Positions 10,387 through 17,960 of a stretch of 36,905 nucleotides of DNA are shown in pieces. The notes beneath the pieces were generated by a model. It had not been told where the DNA came from and ran no database searches. It saw only the letters and a list, made by a program, of their open reading frames with translations. Position numbers and translations under genes: made by a program. The DNA is from Sorangium cellulosum (GTDB taxonomy: Bacteria; Myxococcota_A; Polyangia; Polyangiales; Polyangiaceae), in the NCBI RefSeq assembly GCF_001589285.1, contig NZ_JEMA01000683.1:1-36905 (forward strand), given 5' to 3'. Numbering within the stretch: position 1 is the stretch's first letter; each line of letters opens with the position of its first letter.

Positions 10387-11643
10387 TTGGCGAAATACTC
10401 TCCGCTCCGGGAGGAGGCGCGCCGCGCGTGGCGTGAGCTCCGTGGCAGCGAGCTGTCCGCCGGGCGGACGGCCGTGGCCGTGGCGATCGGGCTGTTCATC
10501 GGCTCGCAGCCGATCTTCGGTTGCCACACGCCGCTCGTGCTCCTCCTCTGCCTGTGGTTCCGTCTCGATGCAGCGATTGCCTGGGTCGCTGCGAATATCT
10601 CCAACCCCTTGTTCGCGCCAGCGCTGCTCACGGCCGAGGTCCAGGTCGGGGCGTACCTCCGCACGGGGAGCTGGCTGCGCCTCCATGAGAAGATGAGCTG
10701 GGCGCAAGCGCTGTCCGATTTCCCCGAGTACATGTTCCTCGGCGCGCCCGTTGTCGGGATCGCGCTCGCCGCGCTCGGCGGCGGCCTGATCTTCGCCGTG
10801 GTCGCGCTGAAGCGGCGCCGCGCTCCCTCGCTGCAGGGCAGCAAGATCGAGCCCTATCGGCTCCCCGAGAGCGCGCCGCCGTGGATCCACGCGGTCGAGC
10901 GGGTCGCCGCGAGGTACAGCCCGCCTGACGCCGCCACGCCGGCGCAGCGCACCCGGTTTCACTATGTTCGCTTCAAGCTCCTCGGCGATCCGGTCGCGCG
11001 GCTGATTGCTGACGTCGCCGGCGACCGCCCCGGTGCGCTGGGCGAGGTCCTCGACATGGGGACCGGGGCTGGCCAGCTCCCGATTCTCCTGCTCGAGCTG
11101 GACAAGGCCGCGCGCGTGCGCGGGTTCGACTGGGACCGAGCCAAGATAGAGGACGCCGTCCGCGCGAGCGGCCGGGCTTGCGGCGCAGCGCCGCCGCGGT
11201 CATCCGGGGCGCCCGGCTCGCCCGATCACGCGCGCGCTACCCACGCGGCCCCCGCGTTGCCAGCGGAGTTCTGGTGTGCCGACGCGCGCGACGCGGAGCT
11301 GGGAGAGGCAGACACGGTGCTGCTCATCGACCTGCTCCACTACTTCCGCGTGGAGGAGCAGGACGCGATCCTGCGGCGGGCGGCGGCCGCGGTTCGCCCG
11401 GGAGGGCGCCTGCTCGTCCGCGAGGCGGACACCGAGCGCGGCTTGAGGAGCTCGATCACCCTCCTCGAGGAGCGCATCTTCACCGCGCTCCGGTTCAACC
11501 GGGGCGAGCGCGTGCGCTTCCGCCCTGCCCGGGAGATCGTGGCGCTCCTCGAGCAGCTCGGCTTCTCCTGCGAAACCAGGCCGGCCTGGGGGAAAACGCC
11601 GTTCTCGAATGTCCTCATCGTCGCGACCCGAGCCCATCGCTGA
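10387..11643 (+). CDS. DUF2062 membrane domain fused to SAM methyltransferase
   Basis: A 418-residue fusion. Residues about 5-150 are DUF2062, with the GLFIGSQPIFGCHTPL segment, NISNPLFAPALL, and hydrophobic helices around 30-60 and 115-140. Residues about 190-415 are a class I methyltransferase: motif I VLDMGTGAGQLPILLLEL, the acidic DWDRAK at the end of strand 2, LIDLLHYF in the motif IV position, and GGRLLVREAD. A loop of about 35 Ala/Pro/Arg-rich residues splits the methyltransferase. It probably modifies a membrane-bound substrate, since DUF2062 proteins occur near lipid and glycan genes; the substrate is unknown. The start is TTG at 10387, because the frame is closed 6 bp upstream by the preceding stop. 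Co-transcribed with the TPR gene. Confidence 0.82.
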   Translation: MAKYSPLREEARRAWRELRGSELSAGRTAVAVAIGLFIGSQPIFGCHTPLVLLLCLWFRLDAAIAWVAANISNPLFAPALLTAEVQVGAYLRTGSWLRLHEKMSWAQALSDFPEYMFLGAPVVGIALAALGGGLIFAVVALKRRRAPSLQGSKIEPYRLPESAPPWIHAVERVAARYSPPDAATPAQRTRFHYVRFKLLGDPVARLIADVAGDRPGALGEVLDMGTGAGQLPILLLELDKAARVRGFDWDRAKIEDAVRASGRACGAAPPRSSGAPGSPDHARATHAAPALPAEFWCADARDAELGEADTVLLIDLLHYFRVEEQDAILRRAAAAVRPGGRLLVREADTERGLRSSITLLEERIFTALRFNRGERVRFRPAREIVALLEQLGFSCETRPAWGKTPFSNVLIVATRAHR

Positions 11644-12696
11644 CCCGAGTCGCGCTTCCCCGAGATCCGATCCGGCCCCTCAGGCGCGAAGCCCTCAACG
11701 GCCGTCGCCCGGACCGCAGATCCAGCGTGCGGGCTCTACCGAGGGTGTCGCCCTGTGCGTTGAGCACCACGGATGGTCAGAACCTGTCCAGCGCGGCAAC
11801 GGTCCGGCCTCGCGGGGCCTCATGACTCGACAAGCCGCGCTGTCCGCGGAGCGAGATGATGATGGCATGCACCGTGCTTAGCCCACGGGGGCTCTGGGGT
11901 CGGACCCGGCTGTCCGCGCTCTCCACTTCATGAAGAGGTCGAGTGCCCTCGAGGATCTCGTCGGGAGACTGCCCTGGGGCACCTCGGAGATGGCCGGTTC
12001 GCCGACATGGCAGACTAGCAATATCCGCCTGGGGCGGCCTGTTCAGATGTCCGCGCAGGTGCGTTGGACTCCAGGCCGGGCTGAGCGCGCAGCTTCGAGA
12101 GCGCCCACGCGTTCTGAGGATACGCCGGGTGGACACGGCGCGAGCCAGGCGCTCACGGCAGCCACGCTCGCTCAGCGTCGAACGTGCTCTGCCGGGTTGG
12201 CGTTCCCGTCCCCGCCACGGCACGACGAGACTAGATGTGGTGGCTCCTGGATGTCAGCCCACGAGATGTTGGGGGCTACGGGGCACATGACGCCGCCCGT
12301 CCTGCCGACCCGAAGACGACAGGCGCACGGGCAAGCGGCTCGGTGAGGCGGCGTCCTGGGCGCCGGAGCAGACCTGTGTGCCCAGAGACCCTCAGGAGCA
12401 GCCGGCGACCAGTCGCCGGGCTCGAGTCGCTCGGCAGCGATCGGGCAGAGGCCGACGGGCCGCGCGAGCTGATGCCTCCACCGCGTTACGCGGAGGAGAC
12501 ATTGCGGGAGAAGTCTGCCTGAGGGGTAGCCTGAGGCGTGTACGGCAGCGGAGCTTGCTCCGCTCCGATGTGCGACGTATCCGCGGCTGCCTGGAAGGCT
12601 CCTGGCGCGCCTCGCTCTCCCCTGCTGCGCGGAGGAGGCTGGACGTCGACCTCGGTTGGCGCGGCCGCACCCGCCGGGGGGGCGTCGGCGCCGACG
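11644..12696. other. 1.05-kb stretch without a credible gene
   Basis: Short open frames occur on both strands (for example 11930-12346 plus, 11777-12223 minus). Their translations are rich in Arg, Ser and Pro and match no family I know, and codon use lacks the strong third-position G/C bias of the neighbours. It looks like decayed coding DNA. Two small hairpins are visible: 12476-12498 (CCGCG-TTA-CGCGG core with flanking CTCC/GGAG) and 12547-12564 (AGCGGAG-CTTG-CTCCGCT). Neither has a T run. Confidence 0.5.
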
Positions 12697-13149
12697 TCAG
12701 CGGGAAAAGTACTTGGTGGCCCGCTTCTCTCCCTTTGACGTGATCTTCTTCTCGACGAGCAGCTTCCGGATCGGGAGGGTCAGCTCCTTGGTGGTGGTGC
12801 CCAGATCCTTGGCGATCTGCTCCACGCCCTGGCCGCTGTTGGCCCGGATGTGCTCCAGGACCTTCTGCGTCATGGCGGCGAGCTCTTCCTTCGAGCGCTT
12901 CTCGCCCTTCTTGCGGGTCGGCTTCGCGGCGCGCGCAGGGCGACCCGCCGCCTTCTTGACCTCCACAGGCTGCTGAGGAGCCGCCTTGGCCCGACCTGCT
13001 TTGCGCGGCGCGGCGGCGGCGGCGGCCGGCTGGCCCTCTCCCCTCAGGGCGTCGGCGACAGCCTCGAGAGCCGCTTTGCGGACAAGTCCGCTCAGCTGGG
13101 AGACAAATGCATCAACGTGGCTTTTGATTTCTTGTTCGACGTTGCTCAT
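12697..13149 (-). CDS. Small winged-helix DNA-binding protein with basic linker
   Basis: A 150-residue protein in three parts. Residues 1-38 are predicted helical (MSNVEQEIKSHVDAFVSQLS...), possibly for dimerisation. Residues 40-85 are an Ala/Lys/Arg/Pro-rich linker with a GRP core (GRPARAAK) like an AT-hook or histone-tail segment. Residues 86-149 read as a winged helix: helices in KEELAAMTQKVLEHIRAN and VEQIAKDLGTTTKEL, recognition helix LTLPIRKLLVEKK, wing SKGEKRATKYF. The combination suggests a nucleoid-associated or regulatory protein. Start ATG 13149 is chosen over one 36 bp upstream, since that upstream sequence is the AT-rich promoter area. It is the only intact gene in the decayed 11.6-15.4 kb stretch, which argues that it is under selection. 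Confidence 0.75.
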   Translation of the reverse strand: MSNVEQEIKSHVDAFVSQLSGLVRKAALEAVADALRGEGQPAAAAAAPRKAGRAKAAPQQPVEVKKAAGRPARAAKPTRKKGEKRSKEELAAMTQKVLEHIRANSGQGVEQIAKDLGTTTKELTLPIRKLLVEKKITSKGEKRATKYFSR

Positions 13150-13176
13150 TGGATCTCGCGTCCCATGAATAGCTAG

Positions 13177-13197
13177 AGTTGTCAACTGCTGATCAGC
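13177..13197. promoter_or_regulatory. Two adjacent palindromes upstream of the winged-helix gene
   Basis: AGTTGTCAACT (13177-13187) and GCTGATCAGC (13188-13197) are perfect palindromes placed back to back, 28-48 bp upstream of the start codon. The first contains a perfect minus-strand -35 hexamer TTGACA. No matching -10 was found at 16-18 bp. The stretch 13165-13225 is markedly AT-richer than its surroundings. This resembles an operator, possibly for autoregulation (inference). Confidence 0.5.
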
Positions 13198-14167
13198 GTC
13201 TTGCTTGAAAATAATTCGAGAGGTGTCCTCTCACCATGCGTCGGGAACCCGCGCTCGCGAGCTCCCGTCGGGTCATGGTCTGCTGGGGCGACCGGTCGAG
13301 CCGGACTCGAGCCACCACGTGCCTGTGGCTCCGCTCCGCGAAGCCAGGCCCGCGGCCACGCCCGGCGCAGCCAGGCGCGGTGGTGAAGCTCGGCGCCGTC
13401 AGGCCAGGTAGCTTCGCGCCGCGGAGCCAGGCTCTGCTCAAACCCAGGAGGGGTGCGAGGGTCAGCGCCGTGCTCCGCTCTGCGCGGCTCAGCAGCCTCC
13501 CTTGATGCCGCGCGCCGCGGCCAGCTCCGTAACCGAGGGGAACCAGCGACATTCCCACGAAGATTTGCTTTCCTGTGCTCCGGACACAAGCGCCGCGCCG
13601 CGCCCTGGCCGCGCTGCGCGCCTGACCCGAGGGCGGGTGGGAGGAGGCTGGCCCCCCGGCGAATCGGCCCCGATGAGGAAAGGTGTCATGGCCGAGGTCG
13701 CCGTTCCAGTCCACCCCCAGTGAGCTGGGCCGGCGGCACGAGCCTTTCACTTCTGCATTCCGCCATCCCCCGGCGGCGTATCCGTATGCCCGAGCTTTCG
13801 TCTCCTCGCCGAGGTGCTCCCCGGGATCGACCGCAACGTGTCGGCCGCCGTTCCGCCCTCCGGCGCTGTTCGGGTCATGGGGGCTGCCGCACCCACCTGC
13901 CAGGACATCCGCTTGGCTGATCGCCGCGACGGACCGAGGCGTCCGCGCCTGGTCCATCGGCGCCCTGTCCATCGGCGCCCCGACACATTGCACCCCGCAG
14001 GCCACATCGCCTTGGGCCTGGCTGCATCTTTTTGCGGCTGTGCTGGAGCTGCCCAGCCTCCGGGGGTGTGTCCCAAACCCTTCGTAGCGCCCGAGCTCCG
14101 GCCGTCGCCCTGCCAGGCCGGAAGTAGGCCGGGAGGTCGCGAGGCCGCCGCTCCTGCTCAGCCGCCG
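13198..14167. other. Non-coding or decayed stretch
   Basis: No intact gene. One long minus-strand frame crosses the region, but it reads through unrelated sequence and is antisense to the amidohydrolase remnant, so it is a chance frame. The bases AGCCAGGC recur several times at 13340-13440. At 14027-14083 a plus frame reads AWLHLFAAVLELPSLRGC before a stop, which resembles a worn lipoprotein signal; it might be the lost N terminus of the amidohydrolase. That link is speculative. Confidence 0.45.
13952..13981. repeat. 15-bp tandem duplication
   Basis: GTCCATCGGCGCCC occurs twice in immediate tandem (13952-13966 and 13967-13981), identical but for the fifteenth base. It lies in the decayed stretch and probably arose by slippage. 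Confidence 0.7.
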
Positions 14168-14779
14168 ATCCTGATTCAGGCGGTGACACTCCTGCTGGGC
14201 AGGAGGGTGACGCTCGTCCGCGGCGCGCACCCACGGGCGAAGCTCGCCGCGGCCGCCGGAGGCGACATCGATCCCCCGAGCGGGGCGGTGGTGGTGGACG
14301 CTGCTGGACAGTTCGGCACTCCTCGGCTGTTCGACGCGCACTCCCACCTCGGGGTCTACCCGACACCAGGCGCGGTGGCCCACCTGGACGGCAGCGAACG
14401 GCAGCGAACGGGAACCAGATAGGGGGCCGGTGCGCCGCAGGCTCAGTTCGCCGATGCCTTTTGGCCACTGGACCCGGGTATCGAACGGGCAGTCGCTGGT
14501 GGTGTTACGACCATACAAGTCCTTTCGGGTTCAGGCAACCTGATTAGAGGGTGCGAGGTACGATGGAGGTCCGGCCGGTCCACTCTCCCAGCCAGATGCT
14601 CGTCACCGTGGCGCCCGGCGGGCTGAAAGTGGCTAGCGGGGAGAACCCGAACCGCAGCTACGGCGAGGACAAGCGGGGCACCGGCAGTCGGCATGGGCAA
14701 CGTCGCTCTCCAGCGGGCGACCTTTCTCATGGCCAAGAAGCTCCAGACGGACTGGGCGCGACGCCGCGACGAGGAGTCG
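14168..14779 (+). pseudogene. Frameshifted, truncated amidohydrolase remnant
   Basis: Pieces of a metal-dependent amidohydrolase (imidazolonepropionase-like branch) appear in order over three frames. Segment 1 begins ILIQAVTLLLG at 14168 and includes GAVVVDAAGQF and DAHSHLGVYPTPG, the HxH metal-binding motif. It meets an in-frame TAG at 14420, next to a 10-bp tandem duplication (GGCAGCGAAC twice), then continues in frame as AQFADAFWPLDPGIERAVAG and VTTIQVLSGSGNLIRG to 14551. Segment 2, shifted, reads MEVRPVHSPSQMLV and GLKVASGENPNRSYGEDK. Segment 3, shifted again at about 14692, reads MGNVALQRATFLMAKKLQTD and WARRRDEES. After 14779 similarity stops, so the C-terminal two thirds, with the remaining metal ligands, is missing. 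At least one stop and two frameshifts make it non-functional. Confidence 0.85.
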
Positions 14780-15389
14780 GCGCCGGATTGCGACCGAGGC
14801 GAAGAGGCCGTCGCTCACGAGACCACGACGCGGGGCCGCGCGACACCGCTGCCCTCGTCAGCCCTCGTCTCGCTCCTCTCGGAGAAAACCGCGCATCTGC
14901 CGCGCTGCGCCTCGCAGGCGCGCGTGCGCCAGCGGAGCTCGATGATCCCGGCGGCGCACCTCTCGCGTCGCCCACCGCTGCTTCGCGCGCTCGCGCGTTC
15001 GCACGTTGGCGCGTCCGCGCCGCTCGCGCCGTTCGCGCCACACGCCGATGTCGTGACGAGCGCTGGTCACGAGCGCTGCGCGGCTCACGAGCGCAGCGCG
15101 CCGCGCCGCCGCGCCCCGCGTGGAGGGAGAGTCCAACCTGCGTCCGGTGATCGCCTCGGACGCCGCGGCGGCGAGCGAGCTCGCCAGGGGCGAGTCCCGC
15201 TCGTCGTGTCTCCGCGTCGGGCGACCTGCACGAGATCTCGACCGGGGCGTTCCGCCTCTGCCCTGGCGGCGAGCGGCGCCGCCGGGCCCGTGAAGGAGCG
15301 CCGGCGCCGGCCGCGTCTGCCCTCTGCGTCGAAGGGCCGTGATCGGGGCGCTTGCTGCCGGCGCGCGCGACTTCTAGATCGTTCCGGCC
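14780..15389. other. Intergenic stretch between the pseudogene and uvrC
   Basis: No recognisable gene. The sequence has short local repeats, such as ACGAGCGC three times at 15056-15095. A plus frame from about 15119 reads for some 60 codons without family resemblance. The uvrC promoter should lie near 15300-15385, but I could not pick one. Confidence 0.45.
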
Positions 15390-17732
15390 GTGGTCAACCC
15401 GAGCGCCAAGCAGGATCCCGAAGCCCTCGTCGCAGCCAAGCTCGCGTCGCTCCCGACGAAGCCGGGCTGCTACCTGTTCATCGACAAGACCGGCGCCGTC
15501 GTCTACGTCGGCAAGGCGAAGAGCCTGCGCTCCCGCGTCCGCAGCTACTTTCAGGAGAGCGGGAGCGACGCCCGCTACTTCATCCCGATACTCCGAAAAA
15601 TCGTGGCCGATCTGGAGACGGTGGTGACCGCCACCGAGAAGGAAGCGGCCGTACTCGAGAACGAGCTCGTCAAGCAGCACAAGCCCCGCTTCAACGTCAA
15701 GCTGCGCGACGACAAGGACTTCCTCTGCCTCAAGCTCGACCCGCAGAAGGAGTGGCCGATGCTCGAGACGGTCCGCCGTCCCGCCCCGGACAAGGCCCGG
15801 TATTTCGGTCCGTACCACTCGGCGACGAGCGCGCGGCGGACGCTCCACCTGGTCAACAAGCACTTCCAGCTCCGCACCTGCTCCGATGCCGAGATGGCGT
15901 CGCGCCGTCGCCCCTGCCTGCAGTACCAGATCAAGCGTTGCCTCGCGCCCTGCGTGATGGATGTGGACCGGGAGCTCTATACGGAGATGGTCCGCTCGGT
16001 CGCGCTCTTCCTCGAAGGGCGCCACGACGAGCTCACGGGCGAGCTCACCGCGCGAATGCGGGACGCGTCGCGGGAGCTCGAGTTCGAGCGCGCCGCCATC
16101 TACCGCGATCAGCTCCGGGCAGTCGATGCGGTGCGGGAGGCACAGCGCGTCGTCTATGTGAAGGACGTCGATCAAGACGTCGTGGGCATCTACCGCGAGG
16201 GGACGCTGGTGGAGGTCGAGGTGATCCTCGTGCGCCAGGGGCGCGTGACAGACACGCTCTCCTTCTCGCTCCGCAACATGGAGCTGCCGGACGACGAGGT
16301 GCTCGGCGGTTTCCTCAACGAGTACTATGGCGTCGCGTCCACCACGATCCCCGATGAGGTCCTCGTGCCGGTGTTGCCCGACGGCGCAGAGGGCGTCGCG
16401 GAGTGGCTCAGCGATCGGCGCGGCCGCAAGGTGGCGCTCTTCGTGCCTCAGCGCGGGCCCCGCGTCGATCTGCTCAAGATGGCGAGCGAGAACGCAGCTC
16501 ACGCGTTCCGGGAGAAGCAGAGGAGCTCCGACGATCTCGAGGCCCGTCTCGAGGAGCTCAGGGAGCGCCTCCGCCTCCCGACGCTCCCGCGTCGCATCGA
16601 GTGCTGCGACATCTCTCATCTCGGCGGGGGCGACACCGTGGGATCGATCGTGGCGCTCCTCGACGGCCAGCCGGACAAGAAGCGCTACCGCAGCTTCAAC
16701 GTGAAGAGCGTGGCCGACGGCGACGACTACGCCGCCATGTACGAGGTGCTCGCGCGCCGGTTCCGCCGCGGCAAGGCCGCTCGACCGGCGAGCCCGCAGC
16801 CCGCCGCAGACAGCGAGGCGGCCGCGCTCGGCACCTCCGAGGCGGCCGCGGGCGACGAGGGAGAGCGCGAACAGGCAGAGCGCGACGCGACAGAGAGTGA
16901 CGCGGCAGAGCGCGACACGACAGCGCGCGACGCGTCCGAGCTCGACGAGGCCGAGAGCGATCTCGCCGAGAGCGATCTCGCAGCGAGCGACGACGCAGAG
17001 AGCGACGACGCAGAGAGCGACGTGGCTGACGAGGAATTTGCCCTGGTGGCAGCGAGCGACGCTCCGCCGGAGGAGACTGCCGAGGTGCCCGCGACCGCGG
17101 AGCGGCGCGCCGCGGCCTCAGCAGAGGAGGCGCCGAAGAGCGCGCGGTCCGGCGGAGCCGAGTGGGATCTGCCGGATCTGCTCGTTGTCGATGGCGGCCG
17201 CGGGCAGCTCCAGGTCGCGCTGTCGGCGGCGCGCGATCTCGGCCTCCACGGCCTCCCGATCGTGGGCCTCGCGAAGGAGCGGGAGACGCAGGCCGGCGAG
17301 AAGCTCGTCGACCGCGTCTACCTGCCTGGCCAGAAGAACGGTATCCCGCTCCGCTCCACGAGCTCCGCCCTCTTCTTCCTCGCGCGCGCTCGAGACGAAG
17401 CGCACCGCTTCGCAAACCACGCACGCAAGCGGCTCGGCAAGGCGCGGCGCCTCCGCTCCGAGATCGAGGACATCCCGGGCCTCGGCAGCGCCGTGAGGAC
17501 GGCGCTCCTCCGGGAGCTTGGCTCCCTGGAGGCAGTGCGTCGCGCGACCGACGCGCAGATCCTGGCGGTGACAGGCGTCACCAAGCGTCACCTGTCCGCG
17601 CTGCGCAAGGTCATCCCGTCTCCCGAGGCCCCGCAGCCCGATGCGCCGGCGGAGGGAGGCGGCGCGCCCTCCAGGCCCGGGAGCTCGCGCGGTGAGCGCG
17701 AGCGGTCCCGCCGATCCGGGGTGGACCGGTGA
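15390..17732 (+). CDS. uvrC: Excinuclease ABC subunit C with a large acidic insert
   Basis: Makes both incisions around lesions in UvrABC nucleotide excision repair. Order of parts: GIY-YIG nuclease (about 15-100, PGCYLFIDKTGAVVYVGKAK); Cys164, Cys176, Cys184 and Cys188, the four cysteines that hold an iron-sulfur cluster in UvrC; UVR motif for UvrB (about 212-247); RNase H-like nuclease with Asp407 in CCDISH, Asp601 in VVDGGRGQL and His672; two helix-hairpin-helix motifs (about 690-742). All key residues are present. At 780 residues it is about 150 longer than usual. The excess is residues about 461-592, an Ala/Glu/Asp/Ser-rich insert inside the nuclease domain, plus a short tail. Start GTG 15390 is the first possible one after an in-frame TAG at 15375. 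No Shine-Dalgarno is evident. Confidence 0.96.
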   Translation: MVNPSAKQDPEALVAAKLASLPTKPGCYLFIDKTGAVVYVGKAKSLRSRVRSYFQESGSDARYFIPILRKIVADLETVVTATEKEAAVLENELVKQHKPRFNVKLRDDKDFLCLKLDPQKEWPMLETVRRPAPDKARYFGPYHSATSARRTLHLVNKHFQLRTCSDAEMASRRRPCLQYQIKRCLAPCVMDVDRELYTEMVRSVALFLEGRHDELTGELTARMRDASRELEFERAAIYRDQLRAVDAVREAQRVVYVKDVDQDVVGIYREGTLVEVEVILVRQGRVTDTLSFSLRNMELPDDEVLGGFLNEYYGVASTTIPDEVLVPVLPDGAEGVAEWLSDRRGRKVALFVPQRGPRVDLLKMASENAAHAFREKQRSSDDLEARLEELRERLRLPTLPRRIECCDISHLGGGDTVGSIVALLDGQPDKKRYRSFNVKSVADGDDYAAMYEVLARRFRRGKAARPASPQPAADSEAAALGTSEAAAGDEGEREQAERDATESDAAERDTTARDASELDEAESDLAESDLAASDDAESDDAESDVADEEFALVAASDAPPEETAEVPATAERRAAASAEEAPKSARSGGAEWDLPDLLVVDGGRGQLQVALSAARDLGLHGLPIVGLAKERETQAGEKLVDRVYLPGQKNGIPLRSTSSALFFLARARDEAHRFANHARKRLGKARRLRSEIEDIPGLGSAVRTALLRELGSLEAVRRATDAQILAVTGVTKRHLSALRKVIPSPEAPQPDAPAEGGGAPSRPGSSRGERERSRRSGVDR
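16872..17027 (+). repeat. Degenerate 15-bp repeats coding the acidic UvrC insert
   Basis: Residues about 495-546 of UvrC consist of five-residue units on the pattern AESD(D/L/A), for example AESDLAESDLAASDDAESDD. At DNA level this is a 15-bp unit beginning GAGAGCGA, nearly exact over 16953-17024 and more diverged upstream. The repeat length is a multiple of three, so copy-number change keeps the frame. Confidence 0.85.
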
Positions 17733-17787
17733 ATTATCACGCTCTTGCTGAATAACGTTCCCGGTTGAGCGCCAGGTCGTTCTCTGC

Positions 17788-17842
17788 GACGATCCGGAGA
17801 GCGGGCGCCCTGCCGCGCGCCTGGCGCCCGCTGTCGATCGTC
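17788..17842 (+). terminator. Long hairpin downstream of uvrC
   Basis: Outer stem GACGATC/GATCGTC (17788-17794 with 17836-17842) and inner perfect 10-bp stem (17800-17809 with 17823-17832), separated by small unpaired bases. It begins 55 bp after the uvrC stop. No T run follows, so it is terminator-like or an mRNA 3'-end stabiliser. Confidence 0.45.
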
Positions 17843-17960
17843 GAACGAGAGCATCACCCGGCACACCGAGCGCTTCTTGCGGATCCGATCTCATGGAGGC
17901 CGCGCTCGGCGGGCCCGATTCCCGGGGGAGGACTGCCGCCTTCGCCGGGGTTAGCGGCAC

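Noticed and set aside
13193..14518. A 441-codon minus-strand frame
   Set aside because: It runs antisense to the amidohydrolase remnant and through unrelated sequence, lacks any family motif, and reflects the low stop frequency of GC-rich DNA.
14727..16619. A 630-codon minus-strand frame opposite uvrC
   Set aside because: It is the complement of the UvrC reading frame, with Arg/Glu/Leu-rich content typical of shadow frames.
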